Positions 1 to 5,242 of a DNA stretch of 7,097 nucleotides are shown here, one piece after another. The position numbers and the translations under genes are program-made. Below the pieces are notes generated by a model. That model was given only the letters and a program-made list of their open reading frames with translations, did no database searches and was not told the origin of the DNA. How positions within the stretch are numbered: position 1 is the stretch's first letter; each line of letters starts with the position of its first letter. The stretch is from an uncultured Collinsella sp. (GTDB taxonomy: Bacteria; Actinomycetota; Coriobacteriia; Coriobacteriales; Coriobacteriaceae): the NCBI GenBank assembly GCA_900553705.1, contig USEK01000075.1, positions 1 to 7,097 of the forward strand, in the 5' to 3' direction.

Positions 1-48
1 TCTACACTCGACTAGTCGTCGGCAGCGTCAGATGTGTATAAGAGACAG
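1..48 (+). other. Nextera P5-side sequencing adapter (artefact)
   Basis: This is not genomic. Bases 30-48 are the Tn5 mosaic end AGATGTGTATAAGAGACAG, preceded by the Nextera Read 1 stem TCGTCGGCAGCGTC (16-29). Bases 1-7 (TCTACAC) are the end of the P5 oligo. Bases 8-15 (TCGACTAG) sit exactly where the i5 index belongs and match index S513 as I remember the kit list. Genomic sequence begins at 49. Open reading frames that run into this block gain false tails. Confidence 0.98.
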
Positions 49-457
49 GATAGGTGGTGTTGAAGCCGCTGGCGGCGTCCGTGGCGATCGTGTCGCTCGA
101 AAGGAGCAGGAAGCCGATGATGGCCGCGCACATGCACGAGATAAAGTTGATCTGGTTGTTCTTGGGCAGGTCGCGGTTCTGGGCGTCGGCGAAGTGCTTG
201 GCCGTGGTGGCGGCACAGGCGATGGCCAGGATGCCCATGGAGTAGTTGTAGCACTTCCACAGGGCGTTGTTGATGTCATCGGGCCAGTAGAAACCCCAGA
301 TGTTGGGGACCGAGGCTACCAGACAGAAGATGGACGAGAAGATGATGATGGGGATGACGGAGATAAAGCCGTCGCGGATCGCCTTGAGGTACTTGTTGCG
401 GGCGATCGCGTTGAAAAAGGGCTGGCCCTTTTCGATGATGGCGATGAGTTGCTCCAT
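49..457 (-). CDS. lacE: Lactose-type PTS membrane component EIIC, 3' end missing
   Basis: The first 136 residues of a PTS sugar permease of the lactose/cellobiose (EIIC) family. The N-terminus closely follows LacE of staphylococci and streptococci: a short amphipathic start (IEKGQPFF), the conserved YLKAIRDGFISVIPIIIFSS block (residues 23-42), a PN-WGF turn (51-56), and NQINFIS (101-107). Predicted membrane segments lie at about 30-50, 72-88 and 103-121. The protein would bind and translocate lactose or a related beta-galactoside while EIIB phosphorylates it. The family is normally about 430 residues, or about 570 when EIIB is fused to the C-terminus as in Firmicute LacE. The contig end hides which form this is. 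The start at 455-457 is supported by AGGAG (minus strand, 464-468) six bases upstream. The last genomic base is 49; residues beyond Tyr136 in a naive translation come from the adapter. The gene diverges from the LacI-family gene. Lactose rather than cellobiose is inferred from the neighbouring lacF and lacABC. Confidence 0.9.
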
Positions 458-481
458 ACAATGCTCCTAAGAGTCGGTGGG

Positions 482-497
482 TTAGCAACGATGGTAG
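482..497. promoter_or_regulatory. Possible weak LacI-type operator over the lacE -10
   Basis: TTAGCAACGATGGTAG shares CAACGATG and 10 of 16 positions with the reverse complement of the operator at 783-798, and has the same central CG. It overlaps the proposed lacE -10 hexamer (491-496), a position where a repressor would block polymerase. The match is weak enough to be chance. Confidence 0.35.
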
Positions 498-518
498 CTC
501 TTGGCGTTCGGTTGCCAA
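491..518 (-). promoter_or_regulatory. Candidate sigma70 promoter of lacE
   Basis: Read on the minus strand: -35 TTGGCA (513-518), 16-bp spacer, -10 TACCAT (491-496). The hexamers match the consensus at 5/6 and 4/6. Transcription would start near 484, giving a leader of about 27 nt before the lacE start. The operator at 520-535 abuts the -35 on its upstream side. Confidence 0.5.
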
Positions 519-519
519 A

Positions 520-535
520 ATGTTGACGTTGCCAT
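520..535 (-). promoter_or_regulatory. LacI-family operator O1
   Basis: ATGTTGACGTTGCCAT, an imperfect palindrome around a central CG as in LacI-family operators. It is 15/16 identical to the reverse complement of 640-655. It lies 2 bp upstream of the proposed lacE -35 and 62 bp from the lacE start codon. It is probably bound by the regulator encoded at 813-1817. Confidence 0.7.
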
Positions 536-557
536 TTTGCGACACAAAAAAAGACGC

Positions 558-607
558 GAACCGGTGGTGCCTGTGCCTGCGAACCATCGATTCCTTACAC
601 GTGAACG
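558..607 (-). promoter_or_regulatory. Phased GTTC repeat cluster upstream of lacE
   Basis: GAAC words (GTTC in the lacE direction) start at 558, 581 and 603, spaced 23 and 22 bp, about two helical turns. In the lacE direction the first is part of CGTTCACG (600-607), followed by 7 bp, AATCGA, 2 bp and GTTC. This arrangement recurs upstream of lacF. Reading on from 606 to 616 is CGTTTGAGCCG, whose reverse complement recurs upstream of lacA. Probably the binding site of a second regulator not encoded here. Confidence 0.5.
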
Positions 608-639
608 TTTGAGCCGCCCGGTGGCCCTGTGTTTGCGCA

Positions 640-655
640 ATGGCAACGTTAACAT
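640..655 (+). promoter_or_regulatory. LacI-family operator O2
   Basis: ATGGCAACGTTAACAT, palindromic at 12 of 16 positions with core AACGTT. It is the inverted copy of O1, differing at one position. Its centre is 120 bp from O1 and 143 bp from O3, so DNA looping between operators is possible. Confidence 0.7.
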
Positions 656-782
656 TTGGACGACAAAAGCCGTCCGGGGAAGCGGGATTGTCGGTGAACG
701 GTAGGTTTTGGGTGGTAAGCGTATTGCGGGGAGGCGTTGGATATACTTGGAGGCGTTCATTTTGTCTGTTGGGATGTCCGCG

Positions 783-798
783 ATGGCATCGTTGACAT
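783..798 (+). promoter_or_regulatory. LacI-family operator O3, autoregulatory position
   Basis: ATGGCATCGTTGACAT, 14/16 identical to O2. It ends 14 bp before the ATG of the LacI-family gene, so a bound repressor would block transcription of its own gene. This supports autoregulation and ties the operator set to that protein. Confidence 0.65.
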
Positions 799-812
799 AG
801 AAAGATCGACCT

Positions 813-1817
813 ATGGCCGCTGTTAAAAAATCGGTTTCCGTTAAGGACGTGGCGCGTCTCGCGGGCGTCTCGGAGCAGACGGTCTCGCGCACCGTGCACG
901 ATTCGCCCAGCGTGCGTCCCGAGACCAAGGAGCGCGTGCGTGCCGCCATGCGCGAGCTGGGGTATCGTCCAAACTTTGCCGGCCGTTCGCTGCGTCGCGG
1001 CAAGTTCAAGACCGTCGGCGTCGCCATGTTCAACATTACCGGTACCGGCAATCTCGACCGCATGGAGGGCTTTGCCGCCGCCGCCGACAAGCACGGCTAT
1101 GCCATCACCCTTACTAAAGTAGATGGACATCCCTATACCCTCGAGAGCGCATCGTCGCGCATGAGCGCACTGCCGGTGGACGGCATGGTCGTGATCATGA
1201 ACCGCATGCCGGCGGACTTTGGCACCTTTGAGCCGCTGCCCGGTATGCAGACGGTGCTCGTTACTATGCTGGAGCACCCGCTGTGCTCGACGGTTGATAA
1301 CGATCAGTTCGATTGCTCGCGCCAGGTTGTCGAGTACTTGCTGGGGCAGGGGCACAAGACCGTGCACTTTATCTCATGTCCCGAGCGCTCGCTTTCGGGC
1401 ATGCAGCGCGAGGAGGGCTGGCGCGAGACATTGCGTGCGCATGGTATTGAGCCGCCGCGACTCGTCCGTGGCGATTGGACGGCACAGAGCGGATATGCCG
1501 CCGGTCAGGCTCTGGCGGACGATCCGACCTGTACGGCCATTTATGCTTCCAACGACGCCATGGCCTACGGCTGCATTCGCGGGCTCGAATCGCGCGGAAA
1601 GCGCGTGCCCGAGGACGTGAGCGTGGCGGGTGTTGATGACAGCCTGGGCGACATCGTGCCCGACCGTCGCCTGACCACGGTGCGCTTTGACAACAAGCGC
1701 GTCGGCATGTGGGCTGTCGACAAGATTGCCGGCGCCGAGGGGGTTGCGTCTGGCGTGGAGCACATGCTGATCCCCGGCATGCTCGTAGAGGGTGATACGG
1801 TGCGCGATGTACGCTAG
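813..1817 (+). CDS. LacI-family transcriptional regulator
   Basis: A complete 334-residue LacI/GalR-family protein, the usual length. Residues 8-30 form the helix-turn-helix (VSVKDVARLAGVSEQTVSRTV) with recognition-helix residues Glu21-Gln22 and Arg26. Residues 53-63 are the hinge (PNFAGRSLRRG), with Leu60 as the likely minor-groove wedge at the central CpG of the operator. Residues 66-330 are a periplasmic-binding-protein-like effector domain, including DNDQ near 157, the ASNDAMAYG block near 245 and GVDDS near 273. It probably represses the divergent lacE and itself through O1-O3; the inducer is unknown and could be a galactoside or phosphosugar. The start at 813 lines up with the LacI N-terminus, with only a weak GAAAG upstream (800-804). 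There is no clear terminator before lacF, 213 bp downstream, so readthrough is possible. Firmicute lac/tagatose operons use a DeoR-family LacR instead, so no lacR symbol is given. Confidence 0.93.
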   Translation: MAAVKKSVSVKDVARLAGVSEQTVSRTVHDSPSVRPETKERVRAAMRELGYRPNFAGRSLRRGKFKTVGVAMFNITGTGNLDRMEGFAAAADKHGYAITLTKVDGHPYTLESASSRMSALPVDGMVVIMNRMPADFGTFEPLPGMQTVLVTMLEHPLCSTVDNDQFDCSRQVVEYLLGQGHKTVHFISCPERSLSGMQREEGWRETLRAHGIEPPRLVRGDWTAQSGYAAGQALADDPTCTAIYASNDAMAYGCIRGLESRGKRVPEDVSVAGVDDSLGDIVPDRRLTTVRFDNKRVGMWAVDKIAGAEGVASGVEHMLIPGMLVEGDTVRDVR

Positions 1818-1848
1818 GGTGTGGACCTGTTTGGGTTGCCACTAATTG

Positions 1849-1906
1849 TGTTCGATATTGTTCGCATTGGTTTAAAAACCGTTCACGGGCGAAAATCGAC
1901 CGTTCA
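1849..1906 (+). promoter_or_regulatory. Phased GTTC repeat cluster upstream of lacF
   Basis: GTTC words begin at 1850, 1860, 1881 and 1902, with spacings of 10, 21 and 21 bp, which places them on one face of the helix. The third lies in CGTTCACG (1880-1887), followed by 6 bp, AATCGA, 2 bp and GTTC, as upstream of lacE. The pair at 1849-1867 (TGTTCG-N4-TGTTC) recurs at 3983-4001 before lacA. CGTTCACG ends 143 bp before the lacF start; the copy at lacE is 142 bp away. I cannot place a confident -10/-35 for lacF; the AT-rich stretch 1911-1970 is the likely promoter zone. Confidence 0.5.
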
Positions 1907-2030
1907 TAGCTCGAAATTGCGTTTTGCATTGTTCTGTTTTGTTTGAATGTTAATGTTTTGTCATACACAACGCAGCGCGTATGCCCGGACGCGATGCTCT
2001 CCATTGGTTCATATGTGAAAGGAACGCAAT

Positions 2031-2369
2031 ATGGCAACCAAAGAAGAAATCTCGATGGTTGGATTCGAGATCGTCGCATACGCGGGTGACGCCCAGACTG
2101 ATCTGCTTGCAGCGCTCGATGCTGCTCGCGAGGGTGATTTTGAGAAGGCCGAACAGCTGCACAAGGATGCGAGCGATGCACTCATTGGCGCCCACGACAC
2201 GCAGACCAAGCTGCTTTCGCAGGAGGCCGGCGGCGGCGAGATGGAGATGACCTTCATCATGGCCCACGCTCAGGACACCCTCATGACCACCATGATCTTG
2301 GAGAAGCAGACCCGCTTTACCATCGATGCCTACAAGCGCATCGCCGAGCTCGAGGCCAAGCTCGCCTAA
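2031..2369 (+). CDS. lacF: Lactose-type PTS component EIIA
   Basis: A complete 112-residue cytoplasmic EIIA of the lactose/cellobiose family, matching the typical length of about 105. It would take phosphate from HPr and pass it to EIIB of the lactose PTS. Seen directly: the N-terminal VGFEIVAYAGDA block (10-21), the GDFEKAEQL helix (35-43), GAHDTQTKLL (53-62), and the active-site block MAHAQDTLMTT (77-87). In this block His79 is the expected phosphorylated residue, and Asp82 matches the metal-binding Asp of the LacF trimer. The start is supported by GAAAGGA at 2017-2023, seven bases upstream. It is transcribed alone, bounded downstream by a strong terminator, and separated from its partner lacE by the regulator gene. 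In Firmicute operons lacF and lacE are adjacent. The paired lactose signature here (HAQD rather than a ChbA-like context) and the lacABC neighbours favour lactose specificity. Confidence 0.93.
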   Translation: MATKEEISMVGFEIVAYAGDAQTDLLAALDAAREGDFEKAEQLHKDASDALIGAHDTQTKLLSQEAGGGEMEMTFIMAHAQDTLMTTMILEKQTRFTIDAYKRIAELEAKLA

Positions 2370-2396
2370 CGAACCCTCACAACCTCGTCCCCTTCC

Positions 2397-2429
2397 AAAA
2401 ACCCTGCCGCTATCCGCGGCAGGGTTTTT
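2397..2429 (+). terminator. Rho-independent terminator after lacF
   Basis: A perfect 14-bp inverted repeat (2397-2410 with 2416-2429) around a 5-nt loop TATCC. The stem core is CCCTGCCGC/GCGGCAGGG and ends in a run of five T. Because the stem also starts with A5, it could act in both directions. It begins 27 bp after the lacF stop. Confidence 0.93.
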
Positions 2430-2534
2430 CTGTATCCCACCTATCTAGGTTGCGGCGAAATAGGGGCCGACAGCCCCAAATGACCCGCTTTTCCCGTCCC
2501 CGGAGGATCGGTTGGCAGCGCTCGCCACGAAACT

Positions 2535-2672
2535 GGCTCATCTACTACGTTTAACCCGATACCCTCGAACACACCCGCGTTTCATGAAAAATCGCAGGAC
2601 TTCTACCTGCGGTTTTGTTTTTTCGCTTTGTGGCATGGTCGGGGATGGGCGGTTAAACGTAGTAGATGGGCC
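2535..2672. repeat. Inverted-repeat element with 22-bp arms
   Basis: The left arm 2535-2556 and right arm 2651-2672 are reverse complements at 21 of 22 positions. An 18-bp core is perfect (CATCTACTACGTTTAACC at 2539-2556, its complement at 2651-2668). The 94 bp between them contain a second, terminator-like hairpin (2588-2616). No transposase or duplicated target site is seen. It could be a non-autonomous mobile or REP/MITE-like dispersed element, or a folded RNA structure between two transcription units. Only the structure is certain. Confidence 0.75.
2588..2623. terminator. Terminator-like hairpin inside the inverted repeat
   Basis: Arms AAAATCGCAGG (2588-2598) and CCTGCGGTTTT (2606-2616) pair over 11 positions with one T-G wobble around a 7-nt loop, followed by TTTTGTTTTTT on the plus strand. 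On the minus strand the stem is followed by five T, so it may terminate transcription in both directions. It lies about 220 bp after lacF and behind the stronger terminator there, so it is probably intrinsic to the repeat element. Confidence 0.7.
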
Positions 2673-2741
2673 CATTTCATGGCGGGCGGATCATGCAGCA
2701 GCTTGTTGCGCCTCCTGCCGTTCGGTTTTTCGATGGGTGGG

Positions 2742-2779
2742 TATACTTTCCACCGCAATACAGGCCGGAATGAGGAGGT
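2742..2779 (+). promoter_or_regulatory. Candidate -10 and ribosome site of the membrane-protein gene
   Basis: TATACT (2742-2747) matches the -10 consensus at 5 of 6, but no good -35 is seen at 16-18 bp. A small inverted repeat, GGTGG/CCACC, flanks it. AGGAGGT (2773-2779) is a near-perfect Shine-Dalgarno six bases before the ATG at 2786 and fixes that start. The short leader suggests this gene has its own promoter, downstream of two terminators. Confidence 0.5.
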
Positions 2780-2785
2780 ATCCAA

Positions 2786-3799
2786 ATGCCGGACAACGGA
2801 TCAATTCAAAAAAGAGACGCGTATGAGATGGCTCATGGGCGTCCTGTCCAGATAACCGAGCATACGACGGTAACCGAGCTGCAGCCCAGCCTGTCCGATG
2901 TCGTGTGCGCAAACAAAAAGCTCCAGATTGGCTTTATCGTTGCGCTCGTGGTGCTGGCGCTGCTGTCGGGCTTTGTAGCTCGTCCGCATTTCGCCGATAC
3001 CAAAACTTGGGACTCCACCATCGAGGTCATCGATCAAAAGAAGGGCAACGTTTTGGCACTCACGACCTCGTGCGTGGCGCTGTCTGCGGGCATCACGGCG
3101 CTGCCGGGCGATACGGGAACGCCGGTCGCCGAGCAGCTCGCGCAGCTTTCAGGCAACCTTGGTATCGTGCTTGCCGTGCTATACCTAGAGAAATATTTGC
3201 TCACGATTTTGTGGTCAGTTGGCTTGGGCATCTTAATCCCGCTTGCGTTGGTGCTCTTTGCGGTGTCGCTCGGCATTCACGGGCGCTGGAGCACGAGCGC
3301 CGTCCTGCGCCGCGTGGCGACTCGCGTGCTGGTGGTTGCCATGATCGGCATGGCGTTGGTGCCTGCAAGCGTATGGGTGTCGCAAAAGGTCGACGAAACG
3401 TATCGAGTGAGCATCGAGGCAGCCGAGCAAAAGGCGGCCGACGCTGCGAGTGCGGCAGATAGCGACAGCTCCAAAGCAAGCAAGAAAAAGACCGAGTCCA
3501 CAGAGTCCAAGAACGTGCTTGAACAGCTTGCCGACGGTGCCTCGAGCCTGGTCACGTCGGTAACCAGTGGTGCCAAGCAAATGACCGATGAGATCGTGCA
3601 GCAGGTGACCGATTTGATCGAAGGCGTCATCGTGATGATCGTGACCTCGTGCGTTATCCCATTGCTGGTGCTCGCAGCGTTTTTGTGGCTGGGGCACACG
3701 TTGCTGGGAATCGATATTTCCGGTCCAGCGAGCTATTTGACGGGCCGTTTTCTGAGTACTCCGTCCAAGCACACCAAAAAGGGTGGGCAGTCCGAGTAA
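2786..3799 (+). CDS. Four-helix membrane protein of unknown function
   Basis: A complete 337-residue protein that I do not recognise. Residues 1-45 are polar and probably cytoplasmic. Hydrophobic segments lie at about 46-64, 142-165, 181-198 and 282-304; 89-106 and 124-134 are weaker. Arg/Lys-rich stretches (168-180 and the C-terminus 328-332) fit an inside N- and C-terminus, which puts residues 65-141 and 199-281 outside. The second outer region is Ala/Ser/Lys/Glu-rich and low-complexity (211-242), then amphipathic (243-280), perhaps helical or coiled-coil. No signal peptide, catalytic motif or transporter signature is evident, and the only cysteines are at 41, 96 and 289. The gene has a strong ribosome site and is enclosed by terminators, so it is a separate unit inside the lac region. 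It lacks the GTTC/CGTTCACG motif found before lacE, lacF and lacA, which argues against lac co-regulation. A sensor, stress or envelope role is possible, but nothing here decides it. Confidence 0.85.
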   Translation: MPDNGSIQKRDAYEMAHGRPVQITEHTTVTELQPSLSDVVCANKKLQIGFIVALVVLALLSGFVARPHFADTKTWDSTIEVIDQKKGNVLALTTSCVALSAGITALPGDTGTPVAEQLAQLSGNLGIVLAVLYLEKYLLTILWSVGLGILIPLALVLFAVSLGIHGRWSTSAVLRRVATRVLVVAMIGMALVPASVWVSQKVDETYRVSIEAAEQKAADAASAADSDSSKASKKKTESTESKNVLEQLADGASSLVTSVTSGAKQMTDEIVQQVTDLIEGVIVMIVTSCVIPLLVLAAFLWLGHTLLGIDISGPASYLTGRFLSTPSKHTKKGGQSE

Positions 3800-3833
3800 C
3801 TAAAACAGCCGCATTTGTTGGGGCATACCGCCG

Positions 3834-3868
3834 AAGGGCGGCCGAGACACGTTCTTGGCCGCCCTTTT
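3834..3868 (+). terminator. Rho-independent terminator after the membrane-protein gene
   Basis: AAGGGCGGCCGAGA (3834-3847) pairs with TCTTGGCCGCCCTT (3853-3866) over 14 positions with one G-T wobble around the 5-nt loop CACGT, followed by a T-rich tail (TTTTGTTTG). It ends the unit starting at 2786 and insulates the lacA promoter region. Confidence 0.92.
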
Positions 3869-3901
3869 GTTTGTTGAACACATGGTCGCTACGTCCGCGC
3901 C

Positions 3902-4012
3902 CGGCTCAAACGGTCAGCAATCATCCGTGAACGATATTTGTTCAAAAAAGAACAAAGTTAAACAAATAATGGTTGCAACCTATGTTCGAATGTGTTCAAA
4001 TAAACATGAACA
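3902..4012 (+). promoter_or_regulatory. Operator-rich control region of lacABXC
   Basis: In order: CGGCTCAAACG (3902-3912), the same 11-mer as upstream of lacE in gene orientation; CGTGAACG (3926-3933), the word shared with lacE and lacF; a perfect 7-bp inverted repeat TTTGTTC/GAACAAA with a 6-bp spacer (3937-3956); a perfect palindrome GGTTGCAACC (3971-3980); TGTTCG-N4-TGTTC (3983-3997), also found before lacF; and TGTTCA/TGAACA with an 8-bp spacer (3993-4012). GTTC/GAAC words are again 10 or 21 bp apart (3984/3994 and 3929/3950). The region ends 94 bp before the lacA start. I cannot assign -35 and -10 hexamers with confidence. None of the strong LacI-type operators is present. Confidence 0.55.
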
Positions 4013-4106
4013 GTGAAGAACCGCACATTCAGATGCCCGGACCTGAACGCGATTCAACACTTCCAAACAGAAACTACGCACCTGCGTATCTCTCAAGGAG
4101 GATGTC

Positions 4107-4535
4107 ATGAGGGTTGTAATCGCTTCCGATGCCGACGGTATGTCGATGAAGGAGTCCATCAAGGAGATGCTCATCGCCGACGGTCACGAGGTCGTCGACT
4201 ATTCCGAGACCCCTGCCGCGGACTTTGTCGATTCCGCGACCGCCGTTGCCAAGGACCTGCTGGAGCACAAGGATTCCCAGGGCTTCGCATTCGATAAGTA
4301 CGGCGTCGGCTCCTATATGGCCGCCGTCAAGATCAAGGGCATGGTCGTCGCCAACATTTCCGACGAGCGTTCCGCTTACATGACCCGCGAGCACAACGGC
4401 TCGCGCATGGTCACCATGGGCCCGGGCGTTGTGGGCACCGAGGTCGCCAAGAAGATCGCCCGCGAGTTCCTGCGTGCACAGTACGCCGGCGGCCGTCACC
4501 AGATCCGTGTCGACATGCTCAACAAGATGGCCTAA
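4107..4535 (+). CDS. lacA: Galactose-6-phosphate isomerase subunit LacA
   Basis: A complete 142-residue protein of the RpiB/LacA/LacB sugar-phosphate isomerase family, the same length as staphylococcal LacA. With LacB it forms the cytoplasmic enzyme that converts D-galactose-6-phosphate to D-tagatose-6-phosphate. Matching landmarks: IASDADG at 5-11 (Asp8, lacking the DH pair of LacB), DFVDSATAVAKD (39-50), GVGSYMA in place of the catalytic CGTG loop (66-72), KIKGMVVANISDERSAYMTREHN (75-97) with His96, and the C-terminal GGRHQIRVDMLNKM (128-141), nearly identical to known LacA. The absence of the cysteine loop and the presence of His96 are as expected, since the active sites are shared between LacA and LacB. 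AAGGAGG at 4095-4101 supports the start. It is the first gene of the apparent lacA-lacB-lacX-lacC operon. Confidence 0.96.
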   Translation: MRVVIASDADGMSMKESIKEMLIADGHEVVDYSETPAADFVDSATAVAKDLLEHKDSQGFAFDKYGVGSYMAAVKIKGMVVANISDERSAYMTREHNGSRMVTMGPGVVGTEVAKKIAREFLRAQYAGGRHQIRVDMLNKMA

Positions 4536-4598
4536 CGAGAGCCACCGAGAACTCGAACTTCTACCTCAACTTGTGAATTCAGACGAAAGGACGTTCTG

Positions 4599-5123
4599 AT
4601 GAAGAAGACCATCGCAATCGGTTGCGACCATATCGTTACGGACGAGAAGATCTATCTGGCCGACCGCCTGGAGCAGGCTGGCTACAAGGTGCTCGACTGC
4701 GGCACCTACAGCCACACCCGTACGCACTATCCCATCTACGGTAAGGCCGTGGGCGAGGCTGTTGCCAGCGGCAAGGCCGACTTTGGCGTGGCCCTGTGCG
4801 GCACCGGCATCGGCATCACCAACGCCGTCAACAAGGTTCCCGGCGCCCGCTGCGCCCTGGTTCGCGACATGACCTCTGCCCTGTATGCCCGTCGCGAGCT
4901 CAACGCCAACATCGTGGGCTTTGGCGGTAAGATCACCGGTGAGTTCCTGATGGCCGACATTATGCTTGCCTTCCTGGAGGAGCCCTACGAGAAGACTCCC
5001 GAGCACGATGCCCTGATTGCCAAGATCGATGCCTGCAACAAGGCCGACGCCGAGGCTCAGGCCGACCCGCACTTCTTTGACGAGTTCCTCGAGAAGTGGG
5101 ACCGCGGCGAATACCATGACTAG
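4599..5123 (+). CDS. lacB: Galactose-6-phosphate isomerase subunit LacB
   Basis: A complete 174-residue partner of LacA, close to the usual 171. It carries the catalytic elements that LacA lacks: Asp10-His11 (GCDH) and the loop CGTG at 67-70, with Cys67 as the expected proton-transfer residue and Thr69 beside it. The stretch RTHYPIYGKAVGE (41-53), the block ALVRDMTSALYARRELNANIVGFGG (86-110) and the C-terminal PHFFDEFLEKWDRGEYHD match LacB rather than ribose-5-phosphate isomerase B. At the position of the RpiB catalytic histidine there is Glu100, as in known LacB; LacA supplies His96. The start is supported by GAAAGGA (4585-4591). It lies 63 bp after lacA with no terminator between, so they are probably cotranscribed and cotranslated at similar levels. 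Confidence 0.96.
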   Translation: MKKTIAIGCDHIVTDEKIYLADRLEQAGYKVLDCGTYSHTRTHYPIYGKAVGEAVASGKADFGVALCGTGIGITNAVNKVPGARCALVRDMTSALYARRELNANIVGFGGKITGEFLMADIMLAFLEEPYEKTPEHDALIAKIDACNKADAEAQADPHFFDEFLEKWDRGEYHD

Positions 5124-5242
5124 CGGGTATCCGGCGTAATTTACTAGTCCGTTGACGGCTCGCGTTTCTGTGAGGGGGCGCGGGCCGGTTTTCTATCAGC
5201 CCTATTGACTTGGCGGGCTGTCGTAAGAAAGGGAAGGCTCCT

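Larger units (their letters stand above)
458..812. promoter_or_regulatory. Divergent control region between lacE and the LacI-family gene
   Basis: A 355-bp non-coding stretch rich in regulatory-looking sequence. It holds a sigma70-like promoter reading toward lacE (491-518), three strong and one weak LacI-type operators (482-497, 520-535, 640-655, 783-798), a GTTC/GAAC cluster (558-607), and further copies GTGAACG (694-700) and CGTTCA (754-759). A TATACT word at 742-747 could be the -10 of the rightward gene, but I see no convincing -35. No coding frame here has a plausible ribosome site. Confidence 0.7.
2430..2785. other. Gene-free interval with an inverted-repeat element
   Basis: This 356-bp stretch between lacF and the membrane-protein gene holds a small GC hairpin (GGGGC-CGACA-GCCCC, 2463-2477), the 138-bp inverted-repeat element (2535-2672), and the promoter-like site and ribosome site of the next gene (2742-2779). 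Frames of 60-104 codons cross it on both strands, but they run through both repeat arms and lack ribosome sites, so I do not call genes here. Confidence 0.7.

Noticed and set aside
482..1090. Minus-strand frame of 202 codons over the divergent region
   Set aside because: It is a shadow of the LacI-family gene's opposite strand and crosses all the operators; there is no ribosome site or family resemblance.
276..1367. Long minus-strand frame of 363 codons
   Set aside because: It runs antisense through the LacI-family gene and lacE start region, has His/Arg-rich out-of-frame composition, and has no ribosome site or recognisable family.
1850..1906. Regular GTTC repeats as a CRISPR fragment
   Set aside because: The repeated words are only 4-8 bp with 10- or 21-bp periods and have no conserved repeat long enough; they fit operator half-sites.
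2512..2826. Small plus-strand frame of 104 codons between lacF and the membrane-protein gene
   Set aside because: It passes through both inverted-repeat arms and the hairpin, lacks a Shine-Dalgarno, and overlaps the promoter and start of the next gene.
5197..5220. Hairpin between lacB and lacX as a terminator
   Set aside because: The stem is only 6 bp with a 12-nt loop and is not followed by a T-run, so lacB-lacX cotranscription remains the simpler reading.
5210..5242. Upstream ATG that would extend LacX by 11 residues
   Set aside because: The purine-rich ribosome site lies downstream of it, just before 5243, and the family N-terminus begins at 5243.
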